DNA of 64,000 nt from Solirubrobacteraceae bacterium (GTDB lineage: Bacteria > Actinomycetota > Thermoleophilia > Solirubrobacterales > Solirubrobacteraceae). The translations under genes and the position numbers were made by a program. Positions 1-9,623 of the stretch are shown in pieces; position 1 is the stretch's first letter; every line of letters begins with the position of its first letter. The notes under the pieces were generated by a model. It did no database searches. It worked only from the letters and a program-made list of their open reading frames with translations, and was not told the origin of the DNA. The stretch spans positions 27,936 through 91,935 of the forward strand of contig JADGPK010000006.1 of NCBI GenBank assembly GCA_017882445.1. Reading direction: 5' to 3'.

Positions 1-2
1 TC

Positions 3-290
3 GAACGTCACGGTCCCAAGGCCGTGTTCTTCGGCCGCTTCATCCTCGCTCTGCGCGTGTGGGCGTCCTGGCTGGCGGGCGCCACACACATGCACTGGCG
101 CTCGTTCGTGCTGTGGAACGCGCTCGGCGGAGTCACCTGGGCGACCGCCATCGGCCTGATCGCCTACTACCTTGGCCGCTCGGCGGGCAACGCCATCGAA
201 ACGTTCGGCCTCTTCGGTCTCGCCGCCGTGCTGATCGCGCTCGGCGGCGGTCTGTTGCTGCACCTTCGCCACCGCCGCCGCACCCTGTGA
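3..290 (+). CDS. DedA-family membrane protein, C-terminal part
   Basis: The gene enters from the left edge and only its last 95 codons are present, ending at TGA 288-290. The visible part has the FFGRF...LR segment typical of the DedA/SNARE-associated family (an aromatic-Gly-Arg motif followed by a conserved Arg), then two hydrophobic stretches and a basic tail ending HRRRTL. DedA proteins are inner-membrane proteins, several of which act as lipid flippases or support envelope homeostasis. A GTG at position 24 is in frame, but the reading frame and the motif continue upstream, so it is not the start. The next gene is convergent, 24 nt away, with no clear terminator hairpin. Confidence 0.75.
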   Translation, partial: ERHGPKAVFFGRFILALRVWASWLAGATHMHWRSFVLWNALGGVTWATAIGLIAYYLGRSAGNAIETFGLFGLAAVLIALGGGLLLHLRHRRRTL

Positions 291-314
291 TCCCCCGCCA
301 GGGTCAGGTCCGCC

Positions 315-800
315 TCAGCAGGCGCTGCACGGAGCGATGCGCTCCCACATGTCCGCGAGCGTGCTCAGCTCGACCTCGGAAAAGCGCGAGAAGAAATGCT
401 CCCGGACGACCGCCAGGTGCGTCACGCGCGCTTCCTCCAGACGTTCATGCCCCGCGTCGGTCAGACACGCGTAGGAGCCGCGAGCATCGTGTTCACAGGA
501 GCAGCGCTCGAGCAGCCCCTCGCGCTCCAGACGATCGACCATCCGCGTCAGGCCGCTGCGAGAGAGCTGCGCCTGCTCGGCGAGGTCGCACATACGCATC
601 CGCGCACCGCTCGCGTCCTGTAGGTGGTGGAGCACCTCATAGGAGCTCATCGGCAAGCTGTGCGCCTGCTCCAGCTGGGCGTCCAACCGTTTGGCCAGAC
701 ACGCGTGCGCCCTGAGCAGCCCGCGCCAGGCGCGCAGCTCCCCAAACGTGAGGGCCTCCTGCTCGGCGGGGGAAATCTTGACGGCGATTGCACTCGACAT
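315..800 (-). CDS. MarR-family transcriptional regulator
   Basis: A 161-residue protein of usual MarR length. The winged-helix core is visible: MRMCDLAEQAQLSRSGLTRM is the recognition region, followed by VDRLEREGLLER and the wing DARGSYACLTDAGHERL. Such proteins bind DNA as dimers and usually repress nearby genes until a phenolic or lipophilic ligand binds, or a cysteine is oxidised. Cysteines are present (CSCEHD in the wing, CSAC at the C-terminus), so redox sensing is possible but unproven. The ATG has no Shine-Dalgarno sequence and lies 9 nt after a TAGGTT box. The likely target is its own gene or the DoxX gene upstream at 872-1258. Confidence 0.85.
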   Translation of the reverse strand: MSSAIAVKISPAEQEALTFGELRAWRGLLRAHACLAKRLDAQLEQAHSLPMSSYEVLHHLQDASGARMRMCDLAEQAQLSRSGLTRMVDRLEREGLLERCSCEHDARGSYACLTDAGHERLEEARVTHLAVVREHFFSRFSEVELSTLADMWERIAPCSAC

Positions 801-815
801 GGCGATCCGAACCTA
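801..815 (-). promoter_or_regulatory. Putative leaderless promoter of the MarR gene
   Basis: On the minus strand TAGGTT (815-810) lies 9 nt before the ATG at 800, and no purine-rich ribosome-binding site is present. This is the spacing expected if the transcript starts at or next to the ATG. No convincing -35 is seen. Confidence 0.45.
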
Positions 816-871
816 AAGATCTTCTCAAGCGAACATAGCAGCGTCGCGGTGCCTGCCGGGGAAGAGATCCG

Positions 872-1258
872 TCATCGCCGCGTAGCCCTCCACGCCCACC
901 GCATCATCAGCGGCTGCAGCCCCAGACGCGCGTACAGCGCCCAGCGGGGGATCTTGCTGAAACGTTCGGGCGCCTGCGCCATGTACAGGTTCGCGGGGAA
1001 CACCGCCGCGAGCAACGCGACCAGGCCCGCCCTGGACAGGCGGCGCGTCGCGGGGAACAGCACGCCTAGGCCCCCCGCCAGCTCGGCCATGCCGCTGATC
1101 AGGACCAGCCGCTTCGCGTCGCCCTCAAGGAGCGGAGGGACGATCCTTTCGTAGGGGCGAGGCTTGACGAAGTGGTTCACCCCGGCGGCCATGAAGAACG
1201 CCGCGAGCAGTCCGCGCGAGCGCCTCGCCCCCTCCCGGTTAAGCTCCCCTGGCACCAC
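872..1258 (-). CDS. DoxX-family membrane protein
   Basis: A 128-residue protein with about four hydrophobic segments. It has the family pattern FMAAGVNHFVKP after the first helix and a SGMAELAGGLGVLFP segment in the second. DoxX-like proteins are small integral membrane proteins; some work with thiol or quinone redox systems, but this one's substrate cannot be read from sequence. I chose the tandem GTG start at 1258/1255 because a strong AAGGAGGAGG ribosome-binding site lies just upstream. An ATG further upstream at 1300 would read through that site. It lies between gpmI and the MarR gene on the same strand. Confidence 0.75.
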   Translation of the reverse strand: MVPGELNREGARRSRGLLAAFFMAAGVNHFVKPRPYERIVPPLLEGDAKRLVLISGMAELAGGLGVLFPATRRLSRAGLVALLAAVFPANLYMAQAPERFSKIPRWALYARLGLQPLMMRWAWRATRR

Positions 1259-1317
1259 TCCTCCTCCTTCACAAGGACGGGACGCGCGGTGGATCCGCAT
1301 GCGATCCTGCGGACAAT

Positions 1318-2874
1318 CTAGCGGCCGTCTATCAGCGACCGACCGGTCATCGCGGCCGGCTGCTCGATCCCCAGCGCCTGAAGGACCGTCGGCGCAACGT
1401 CCGCGAGGACGCCGTCGCCCGTCCTGAGATCGGCACCCCGGCTCGTGAGGATCAAAGGCACCGGGTTCATCGAGTGAGCCGTGTTCGGGCTGCCGTCCGG
1501 CTCGAGCATGTGGTCGGCGTTACCGTGGTCGGCCGTCACCACACACACACCGCCGCCCTCGTGCACCGCCGTGACCACCTCCCCCAGGCACTCGTCGACG
1601 GTCTCTATCGCCGTCACGGCCGCATCTATGACACCGGTGTGCCCGACCATGTCGGCGTTGGCGAAGTTGATGATCCCGAAGCGTGGGCGATCCTCGCGCC
1701 ACGCGCCCACGAACGCCGCGGCCGACTCGCGGGCGCTCATCTGCGGCTTGTGGTCGTACGTCGGGACATCCCGCGGAGAGGCCACCATCTCGCGCCGCTC
1801 GCCGTGCAGCGGCGCCTCGTCTCCGCCGTTGAAGAAGTACGTCACGTGCGGGTACTTCTCCGTCTCTGCCACGTGCAGCTGGGATGCCCCCGCCTGGGCG
1901 AGCACCAGCGAGAGGGTCGTCGCGGGACGCTCCGGCGAGAACACGACCGGGTAGGACCAGTCCTCCTCATAGCGCGTGAGCGTCGCGTAGCGCGCGATCG
2001 CGGCGGCGCCACCGCGGCCGCTCCAGCCCGGAAGATCCTCCTCGCTCTCGCCGAACCCGGGCTCGGCCAGGGCGCGGGTCAGCTGGCGCATGCGGTCCGG
2101 GCGGAAGTTGAAGCAGATGACGCTGTCCGCCGGTCCTATGCGCGCGTCGTCCCCGACGAGGGTCGGCTCGATGAACTCGTCCGTCTCCCCCCGTCTGTAG
2201 GCCTCGGCCACGGCCTGCCCGCCGCTGTCTGCGTGATAGGGCGCCCGGCCGGCCACGAGCATGTCGTAGGCCCGCTGCGTGCGATCCCAGCGCCGGTCGC
2301 GGTCCATCGCCCAGTAGCGGCCCACCACCGAGCCGACGCGTGCCCCGGGCGTGCGCTCGAGTTCGGAGAGGAACCCCGCTCCCGCATGGGGGAGTGTGTC
2401 GCGGCCGTCCGTGAACGCGTGCACGACCAGGTCCTTGACCGCCAGGGACCGCCCCAGTCCGATGAGCGCTCGCAGATGCTCGAGCGAGGAATGCACCCCC
2501 CCGTCTGAGACCAACCCGAGCAGGTGCACGCGCTCGGCGGCGTCAAACGCCGTGCGCAGGACGTCGCTCTGGGCGAGCGACGTATCGGCGATCGCGTCGT
2601 CGATCCGCACGAGGTCCTGGCGCACGACCGCCCCAGCCCCGAGGTTGAGATGCCCGACCTCGCTGTTTCCCATCTGTCCCTCGGGCAGCCCCACGGCACG
2701 CCCGCAGGCCGTGAGGGTCGTATGCGGATAGGCCTGCCAGAGCGCGTCGAACACCGGCGTCCGCGCGAGCGACACCGCGTTTCCGGGCCCCGGCTCAGCG
2801 AGTCCCCAGCCGTCGAGCACGATCAGACAGGCGCACGGAGCCGGCAGGCTCGTGGGGCCAGACGGAACGCTCAT
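1318..2874 (-). CDS. gpmI: 2,3-bisphosphoglycerate-independent phosphoglycerate mutase
   Basis: Interconverts 3- and 2-phosphoglycerate in glycolysis and gluconeogenesis, using two Mn ions. At 518 residues it has the usual length. The phosphatase domain starts with LIVLDGWGLAEPG (metal Asp21), the phosphoserine nucleophile is Ser71 in GNSEVGHLNLG, and late metal ligands are in TADHGNADH (first His about 450). The inserted transferase domain contains DGRDT. Its ATG overlaps the tpiA stop by 4 nt (ATGA, 2871-2874), so the two are probably translationally coupled. It is the last gene of the gap-pgk-tpiA-gpmI run, and no cofactor-dependent mutase is nearby. Confidence 0.96.
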   Translation of the reverse strand: MSVPSGPTSLPAPCACLIVLDGWGLAEPGPGNAVSLARTPVFDALWQAYPHTTLTACGRAVGLPEGQMGNSEVGHLNLGAGAVVRQDLVRIDDAIADTSLAQSDVLRTAFDAAERVHLLGLVSDGGVHSSLEHLRALIGLGRSLAVKDLVVHAFTDGRDTLPHAGAGFLSELERTPGARVGSVVGRYWAMDRDRRWDRTQRAYDMLVAGRAPYHADSGGQAVAEAYRRGETDEFIEPTLVGDDARIGPADSVICFNFRPDRMRQLTRALAEPGFGESEEDLPGWSGRGGAAAIARYATLTRYEEDWSYPVVFSPERPATTLSLVLAQAGASQLHVAETEKYPHVTYFFNGGDEAPLHGERREMVASPRDVPTYDHKPQMSARESAAAFVGAWREDRPRFGIINFANADMVGHTGVIDAAVTAIETVDECLGEVVTAVHEGGGVCVVTADHGNADHMLEPDGSPNTAHSMNPVPLILTSRGADLRTGDGVLADVAPTVLQALGIEQPAAMTGRSLIDGR

Positions 2875-3674
2875 CGCGTCGGCGACGGCCCGGTCGCGGT
2901 CGTCGACGGCCGTGCCGCGGCGGCCACGATCGCGGCGAACGGCTCGGCCTCCAGCGAGGCGCCGCCGACGAGCGCGCCGTCCACGTCGGTGAGAGCGAGC
3001 AGCTCGGCGGCGTTCTCGGGCTTGACCGAACCGCCGTAGAGGATCCTCACCCGCTCGGCGGCATGCTCGTCGCGGTCGGCGACGAGCGCGCGTATGAACG
3101 CGATTGCCTCCTGTGCCTGTTCGGGCGTCGCCACCCTGCCCGTGCCGATCGCCCAGATCGGCTCGTATGCGATCACGACGTCCGCTAGGCGCTCGCCCGG
3201 AACGGCCGCGAGGTCCTCCTTGATCTGCTGGCGCAGCTTGCGGTCGGTGTCGTCGTTGTCGCGCTCCTGCTCGGTCTCCCCGACGCAGAGGATCGGCGCC
3301 AGCCCGGCGGCGAGCGCCGCGGGAACCTTCAGCGCGAGCGCCTTGTCGGTCTCTCCGAACATCCCTCGCCGCTCGGAGTGCCCGAGCACCACGCCGCGCA
3401 CGTCCAGCTCGCGCAGCATCGGCGCTGAGACCTCGCCGGTGAACGCGCCCTCCGGCTCCTCGTGCATGTTCTGTGCGTAGACCTCCACGCGGGAGCCCCG
3501 CGCGCTGTCGATCATCGCGCGCAGGTCGGTGAACGGGACGCAGAGCGCCACGTCCACGCCGGCGGTCGCCGAGACGCGCGGGAGCAGCGCCTGGATGTAG
3601 TCCTCGGCCTGCTCCTCGGTCTTGTACATCTTCCAGTTGCCCGCGATCAGCGGGGTACGCCGGATCAGGGTCAC
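2871..3674 (-). CDS. tpiA: Triose-phosphate isomerase
   Basis: Interconverts dihydroxyacetone phosphate and glyceraldehyde 3-phosphate in the cytosol. The 267-residue protein starts GTG and carries GNWKMYK (substrate Lys15), VVLGHSERR (catalytic His), and AYEPIWAIGTG (catalytic Glu), followed by YGGSVKPENA and GGASL at the phosphate site. The frame stays open far upstream, but the GTG at 3674 fits the family N-terminus exactly and overlaps the pgk stop in a 4-nt GTGA, a typical coupled junction. A similar ATGA overlap joins it to gpmI. Confidence 0.96.
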   Translation of the reverse strand: MTLIRRTPLIAGNWKMYKTEEQAEDYIQALLPRVSATAGVDVALCVPFTDLRAMIDSARGSRVEVYAQNMHEEPEGAFTGEVSAPMLRELDVRGVVLGHSERRGMFGETDKALALKVPAALAAGLAPILCVGETEQERDNDDTDRKLRQQIKEDLAAVPGERLADVVIAYEPIWAIGTGRVATPEQAQEAIAFIRALVADRDEHAAERVRILYGGSVKPENAAELLALTDVDGALVGGASLEAEPFAAIVAAAARPSTTATGPSPTR

Positions 3675-4882
3675 ACCCCCCCTGCCACTCCGGCGCCTTC
3701 GAGCGCCTGGACTCCCGGAAGGGTCCTCCCCTCGACGAGCTCCAGCGTCGCGCCCCCGCCCGTGGAGAGGTGGTCCACCGTGTCCTCCAACCCGAAACGG
3801 GCGAGCGCGGCGGCCGAGTCGCCGCCGCCGACCACGGTCAGGCCCTTGGCCTGCGCGACCGCTTCGGCGACCGCACGTGTCCCCGCCGCGAACGGCTCGA
3901 GCTCGAAAGCGCCCATCGGCCCGTTCCAGAAGACCGTGCCAGCGCGCGCGATCTCGCGACCGTAGCGCTGGGCGGTCGCGGGCCCGATGTCCAGGCCCAT
4001 CCATCCCTGCGGCACCTCCACCCCGTCGAGCACACGATGCTCCGCGTCCTCGCTCAGCCGGTCGCCGATCACCAGGTCGACAGGCAGCTCGATGCTGGCG
4101 TGGTGGGGATTCGCAGCCTGCGCGAGCACCCGGCGAGCATGCTCGGTGTCCTCCTCGCAGCACAGCGACTCTCCGACCGCGTGCCCCTGCGCACAAAGGA
4201 ACGGGAAGCACATCGCTCCGCCGATGATCACCACCTCGGCGAGCTCCATGAAGCGGTCGATCACGGCGATCTTGTCCGCGACCTTGGCTCCCCCGACGAT
4301 CGCCACAAGCGGGTGGGCGGGGCTCTCCAGGATCCCGCTGAGCGTCCTGACCTCGCCTTCGAGCAGCCGGCCGGCCGCGCTCGGCAGCAGATGCGCGACG
4401 CCCTCGGTGCTCGCGTGCGCTCGGTGAGCCACCCCGAAAGCGTCGTTGACGTAGATATCGGCCAGTTCTGCGAGGGCGTGCGCGAGCTCGGGGTCGTTGC
4501 TCGTCTCGCCGGCCTCGAAACGCACGTTCTCGAGCACGAGGATCTCGCCCTCGCGAAGCTCCTCGGTCAGCGCCCTGACCTCCGCGCCGACAACGCCCGG
4601 CGCCAGCGCGACCTCGGCGCCGGTCAGCTCGCGCAGGCGCTGCGCGACCGGCGCCATCGACAGCTTCGGATCGAACCGTCCTTCGGGGCGGCCCAGATGC
4701 GAGACGAGCACGAGCCGAGCGCCGCGCGCGCGAAGCTCTTCGATCGTCACCAGCGCCGCGGTGATCCGCGTGTCGTCCGCGAGGACCGGCCTGCCGTCCG
4801 CGTCCTCGGTGAGAGGCACGTTGAAATCGACCCTCACAAGCACCCGCTTGCCGTGCACGTCCAGGTCGTCAATGCTCCTCAT
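3671..4882 (-). CDS. pgk: Phosphoglycerate kinase
   Basis: Transfers phosphate between 1,3-bisphosphoglycerate and ADP. The 403-residue protein has the signature RVDFNVPL at its N-terminus, SHLGRPEG, the NDAFGVAHRAHAS segment, hinge and nucleotide-site motifs GGAKVADKI and NGPMGAFE, and the C-terminal GGGDSAAALARFG / DHLSTGGGATLE. The ATG at 4882 is preceded by a GGGAGAG ribosome-binding site. It lies 96 nt downstream of gap and overlaps tpiA by 4 nt. Confidence 0.96.
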   Translation of the reverse strand: MRSIDDLDVHGKRVLVRVDFNVPLTEDADGRPVLADDTRITAALVTIEELRARGARLVLVSHLGRPEGRFDPKLSMAPVAQRLRELTGAEVALAPGVVGAEVRALTEELREGEILVLENVRFEAGETSNDPELAHALAELADIYVNDAFGVAHRAHASTEGVAHLLPSAAGRLLEGEVRTLSGILESPAHPLVAIVGGAKVADKIAVIDRFMELAEVVIIGGAMCFPFLCAQGHAVGESLCCEEDTEHARRVLAQAANPHHASIELPVDLVIGDRLSEDAEHRVLDGVEVPQGWMGLDIGPATAQRYGREIARAGTVFWNGPMGAFELEPFAAGTRAVAEAVAQAKGLTVVGGGDSAAALARFGLEDTVDHLSTGGGATLELVEGRTLPGVQALEGAGVAGGV

Positions 4883-4978
4883 CGACTCTCTCCCATCTCG
4901 TCGTGCTCCTTCACGATATCCCCGGACAGACCGCCTGTCTGCCTGACCCGCCGGCCGGGAGCGGCTCCCGTCATGCGC

Positions 4979-5995
<1,017 letters not shown>

Positions 5996-6119
5996 TCATT
6001 GCCTCCTCAAGCGAAAATGAACGATGCCGGACTGAAGGAGCACCACTCCGTCGCCCGGCGTGCCGCAGGAGGCTATCAGCGGACCCGTCGCGGGGCATGT
6101 GCCTATCTACTGACGGCGC

Positions 6120-6147
6120 ATACCGATTTTCTACGCATACGCGGTAT
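6120..6147. repeat. Inverted repeat ATACCG/CGGTAT between rapZ and gap
   Basis: ATACCG (6120-6125) and CGGTAT (6142-6147) are perfect inverted halves separated by 16 nt. They lie in the 176-nt gap after rapZ and before gap. It could be an operator in the gap promoter region or a weak hairpin; there is no T-run as in an intrinsic terminator. Confidence 0.35.
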
Positions 6148-6171
6148 CGCCGTGCTCCGGCGCGGTCTCAC

Positions 6172-7137
6172 TCACGAGCCTCTGGGCAGCTTGTCGATGT
6201 CTCGGTGGGCTACCGCGACCTCGAGATCGTCGTGCTCGCGGTAGCGCTCAGCGAGATGCTCCGCGATGGCGACAGAGCGGTGGCGACCGCCCGTGCAGCC
6301 GACCGCGACCACGAGGTGAGCCTTGCCCTCTGCGACGTACTGCGGCAGGAGGAAGTCGAGCAGCGAGTGCAATCGGACGTAGAACTCCTCCAGCCGCCCG
6401 TCGCGCGCGATGTAGTCGACCACGCGACCGTCCAGCCCTGTCAGCTCCCGCAGCTGCGGATCGTAGTGCGGGTTGGCCAGGAAGCGCACGTCGATCGCCA
6501 GGTCCTCCTCGCGGGGCGGGCCGTGCTTGAACCCGAAGCTCATGAACGTCACCGACAGCCGGCCGGCGGTGTCGCGTGGCAGGAACTCCTCGGCGATCTT
6601 CTCCCGCAGCGTCGCCGCGGACGTCGCGGTGGTGTCGATCACGAGGTCCGCGCGGCCGCGCAGGGGCTCGAGCAGCGCCCGCTCGGCCGCGACGCCCGCC
6701 GCGACGCTGCCCTCCGGCGCGAGCGGGTGGCGGCGGCGGGTCTCCTTGTAACGCGTGACCAGCGTCTGCTCGGCCGCCTCCAGGAACAGGAGGTGGTGGG
6801 TCAGGCCGAGCGCGTCCAGGTCGTCGACGACCGCGCGCAGCGCCTCGAAGTACACGCCGCCGCGAACGTCCGAGACGACCGCCGCACGTTCGACCTTGGA
6901 GCCCTTGTGCACGAACAGCTCCACCAGCGAGCGGATCATCGCCGGGGGTAGGTTGTCGACGCAGAAGTAGCCAGCGTCCTCGAACACGTTCATCGCCGTC
7001 GACTTGCCCGCACCGGAGAAGCCGGTTATCACCACGAAGTCCTCCAGGCGCGACTCGATGACCGGCTTGCCGGACTTGCCGGCAGATCTCTGCTCGGTGG
7101 CAGCTCTGAGCGGACGCAGGGGCCTGATGACGGCCAT
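6172..7137 (-). CDS. rapZ: RNase adapter / nucleotide-binding protein RapZ (YvcJ)
   Basis: A P-loop protein of 321 residues, slightly longer than the usual 285-300 because of an N-terminal tail of about 30 residues. Walker A is GFSGAGKS (39-46). The typical DNLPPAMI follows, and the C-terminal domain carries GCTGGRHRSVAIAEHLAERY. In enterobacteria RapZ controls glucosamine-6-phosphate synthase through a small RNA. In Gram-positives the homologue binds and hydrolyses GTP/ATP and its role is less clear. It lies 59 nt downstream of uvrC. A CACAAT box ends 9 nt before the ATG and no ribosome-binding site is seen, so it may be made from a leaderless mRNA. Confidence 0.93.
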   Translation of the reverse strand: MAVIRPLRPLRAATEQRSAGKSGKPVIESRLEDFVVITGFSGAGKSTAMNVFEDAGYFCVDNLPPAMIRSLVELFVHKGSKVERAAVVSDVRGGVYFEALRAVVDDLDALGLTHHLLFLEAAEQTLVTRYKETRRRHPLAPEGSVAAGVAAERALLEPLRGRADLVIDTTATSAATLREKIAEEFLPRDTAGRLSVTFMSFGFKHGPPREEDLAIDVRFLANPHYDPQLRELTGLDGRVVDYIARDGRLEEFYVRLHSLLDFLLPQYVAEGKAHLVVAVGCTGGRHRSVAIAEHLAERYREHDDLEVAVAHRDIDKLPRGS

Positions 7138-7152
7138 CGTCCACTCATTGTG
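7138..7152 (-). promoter_or_regulatory. Putative leaderless promoter of rapZ
   Basis: CACAAT (minus strand, 7152-7147; four of six matches to TATAAT) lies 9 nt before the rapZ ATG, with no Shine-Dalgarno sequence between. Confidence 0.35.
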
Positions 7153-7196
7153 CCGTCAGCGGCGGACGAGCGGTCAGCTCTGTATGGACGGGAGCG

Positions 7197-9074
7197 TCAG
7201 CCGGCGCGGTGGAGGTGCCCGTAGAGCTCTCGCCCGACCTTCGCAGGCAGACCGGGCACCAACTGGAGTTCCTCTCTAGAGGCCGCCACCATCGCGTCCG
7301 GCGAGCCGAAGTGCGCCAGCAGCGCCCGCTTGCGCGCCGGTCCGATTCCGGGCAGCTCGTCGAGCAGAGAGCTCGTCATCGCCCTGTCGCGCCGGATGCG
7401 GTGGTGGGTGACAGCGAAGCGGTGCGCCTCGTCGCGAACGCGCTGCAGCAGCTGCAGCTCCGGCGTGGCATGGTCGAGCACCAGCGGCGAGCGGCGCCCC
7501 GGGATGAAGATCTCCTCGATGCGCTTGGCGAGCGAGACGACCGCCACACCGCGGTCGCGGAAGCCGCGCAGGGGCCCCAGGCCCGCGGCGAGCTGGCCCT
7601 TGCCGCCATCGATGACCACCACGTTGGGCAGCGCGGCGAAGCTCGAGTCATAGGCGGGGTCGTGCGGCGAGATGTCCGCCTGGCGCTCCCACTGGGCGAA
7701 GCGTCGCGCGAGCACCTCGGCCATCGCCGCGTAGTCGTCTGAGGATCCCTCGGCGGTGCGGATCGTGAAGCGCCTGTAGTCGGCCTTCTTGGGTGCCCCG
7801 CCCTCGAACACGACCATCGAGGCAACCGTGTTGGTGCCACCCAGGTTGGAGATGTCGAAGCACTCGACGCGGATCGGTGGGACGTCGAGGTCGAGCGCCT
7901 GCTGCAGGCCCTCCACGGCCTCCACCCGGCCCTGTCGGCGGCGCTCGGAGCGCAGGCGCTCCTGGTCGAGCGCCAGGCGAGAGTTGCGCTCGGCGAGCTC
8001 GAGGATGCGGCGCTTCTCGCCGCGCTCGGCGGCGCGCAGCTCCACCGGGCCGCCGCGGCGCTCAGACAGCGCGTCGGCGAGCGCCGCGCGCCCGTCTAGC
8101 TCGCGCTGGGTCACCAGCAGAGCCGGGATCGAGGTCTGTCCGCCGTAGTACTGGAGCATGAACTCCTCCGCCACCTCCGCCACATCGCGCTCGGTCTCGT
8201 TGGCCAGGTAGAACGACTGCCTGTCGGAGAGCACCCCGTCGCGAACCTGGAAGACCTGCGCGTTGGCGTCGCGGCCGTCGACGGCGATCGCGACGGCGTC
8301 GAAGCTGCCCACCGACTCGCCGGTCACGCGGCGGCGCTCCAGCAGCGAGCGAACCGCCTGCAGCCGGTTGCGCTCGAGGGTGGCCTGCTCGAACTCCTCG
8401 CCGGCCGCGGCCGCTCGCATCCGGGCCTCGAGGTCGCGCTCGATCGCGGCGAAGCGCCCGCAGAGGAAGTCGATCACCCCGTCGATGCTCTTGCGGTAGT
8501 CCTCCTGCGAGACGTAGCCCACGCACGGCGCCTCGCAGCGCTTGATGTAGTAGTCCAGGCACGGGCTGCCGCTGCGCCGTCCCGGCTCGGGTCCGGTGCA
8601 GGAGCGGAACATGAAGACCTTGGCGAGAACCTCGAGCGTCGCTCGCACCCGCTTGGCGTTCGAATACGGACCGAAGTAGGCCCGCCCGGCACGGTGGCGC
8701 TCGCGGGTGAAGTAGACCCGCGGGTATGCCTCATCGAGTGACACCGCGATGAACGGATAGGACTTGTCGTCGCGCAGGCGAATGTTGAAGCGGGGGCGAT
8801 ACTGCTTGATGAAGCTCTGCTCCGCCAGCAGCGCCTCGGCCTCTGAAGCCACCACCACGCACTCGATGTGATCGACGCTCGCCACCATCTCTGCGTGCCC
8901 GGGACTGCTGGGTATCGTGCCCCGCCCACCCTTGGAGAAGTGCGAGGACACGCGCTTGCGCACCGACTTGGCCTTGCCGACGTAGATGACGCGTCCGCGC
9001 GCGTCTCGGAACAGGTACACGCCGGGCTGGTCGGGGAGGGCGCGTCGCTGCTCGAAAAGGGGATGCTCGCTCAA
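7197..9074 (-). CDS. uvrC: Excinuclease ABC subunit C
   Basis: Makes both incisions around a lesion in nucleotide excision repair, working with UvrB. The 625-residue protein has the GIY-YIG nuclease at the N-terminus (GVYLFRDARGRVIYVGKAK), a Cys-rich segment of the usual kind (CSCTGPEPG-like CLDYYIKRCEAPC), the UVR region in the middle, the RNase H-like C-terminal nuclease (ECFDISNLGGTNTVASMVVF, VIDGGKGQL) and a helix-hairpin-helix LPGIGPARKRALLAHFGS. I chose TTG at 9074 because GGGAG precedes it and the protein then starts at the conserved SEHPLFEQRRALP. An ATG at 9155 adds 27 unlikely residues and has no ribosome-binding site. Confidence 0.95.
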   Translation of the reverse strand: MSEHPLFEQRRALPDQPGVYLFRDARGRVIYVGKAKSVRKRVSSHFSKGGRGTIPSSPGHAEMVASVDHIECVVVASEAEALLAEQSFIKQYRPRFNIRLRDDKSYPFIAVSLDEAYPRVYFTRERHRAGRAYFGPYSNAKRVRATLEVLAKVFMFRSCTGPEPGRRSGSPCLDYYIKRCEAPCVGYVSQEDYRKSIDGVIDFLCGRFAAIERDLEARMRAAAAGEEFEQATLERNRLQAVRSLLERRRVTGESVGSFDAVAIAVDGRDANAQVFQVRDGVLSDRQSFYLANETERDVAEVAEEFMLQYYGGQTSIPALLVTQRELDGRAALADALSERRGGPVELRAAERGEKRRILELAERNSRLALDQERLRSERRRQGRVEAVEGLQQALDLDVPPIRVECFDISNLGGTNTVASMVVFEGGAPKKADYRRFTIRTAEGSSDDYAAMAEVLARRFAQWERQADISPHDPAYDSSFAALPNVVVIDGGKGQLAAGLGPLRGFRDRGVAVVSLAKRIEEIFIPGRRSPLVLDHATPELQLLQRVRDEAHRFAVTHHRIRRDRAMTSSLLDELPGIGPARKRALLAHFGSPDAMVAASREELQLVPGLPAKVGRELYGHLHRAG

Positions 9075-9249
9075 GCGAGCGTCTCCCTGCTTCGGTCGAC
9101 GATGCTCTCCCGCGCGTCGCCCTCGCCCCTCGGTGCCTCGGTAGCTGACATCCAATGCGAGGATAGGAGGCGTCCCTGAGGGCGCGCCTCGAAGTCCGAG
9201 CAGTCATCCCGGCGGCGTGCGACCTCGGAGCGCGAGGAAGCGCGAGGAG

Positions 9250-9609
9250 TCAGTAGGAGCGCGAGTGGCGGTAGACCTCGAGCAGGACGTAGAGGACGCC
9301 CGCGACGAGCAGGAACCAGGCGAGCTCGCCGAGCCCGGTCTGCCACATGTTCTTGCGCGCCACGTACGCGAACAGGCCAACCGCGACGCCGCCGTAGAGG
9401 AGCCCCCGCCGACGGTCGCCGAGGCTGTGCAGGGAGATCCGATATTCGCGGTAGAAGCGCAACCCCAGATAGGCAGCCGCGACGCCGAAGGCCACGAGCA
9501 GCACCGCTTCGAAGGTGCTCGCCGCCCGCCCGCCGCCCGGAAGGAAGTAGACGGCCGCGGCGATGGCCAGCAGTATGGCCACGTTGCGCGCGGTCTTCAT
9601 CCGCTCCAT
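9250..9609 (-). CDS. Small membrane protein of unknown function
   Basis: A 119-residue protein with about four hydrophobic segments: two near the N-terminus (VAILLAIAAAVYFLPGG and AVLLVAFGVAAAYLGL), one in the middle (LLYGGVAVGLFAYVA) and one near the C-terminus (ELAWFLLVAGVLYVLLEVYR), with basic loops. I do not recognise the family. It starts 14 nt after the ABC-F gene and is probably co-transcribed with it, although a TACACT box 6 nt before the ATG could give a separate leaderless transcript. Confidence 0.65.
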   Translation of the reverse strand: MERMKTARNVAILLAIAAAVYFLPGGGRAASTFEAVLLVAFGVAAAYLGLRFYREYRISLHSLGDRRRGLLYGGVAVGLFAYVARKNMWQTGLGELAWFLLVAGVLYVLLEVYRHSRSY

Positions 9610-9623
9610 GGCCGAAGTGTAGG

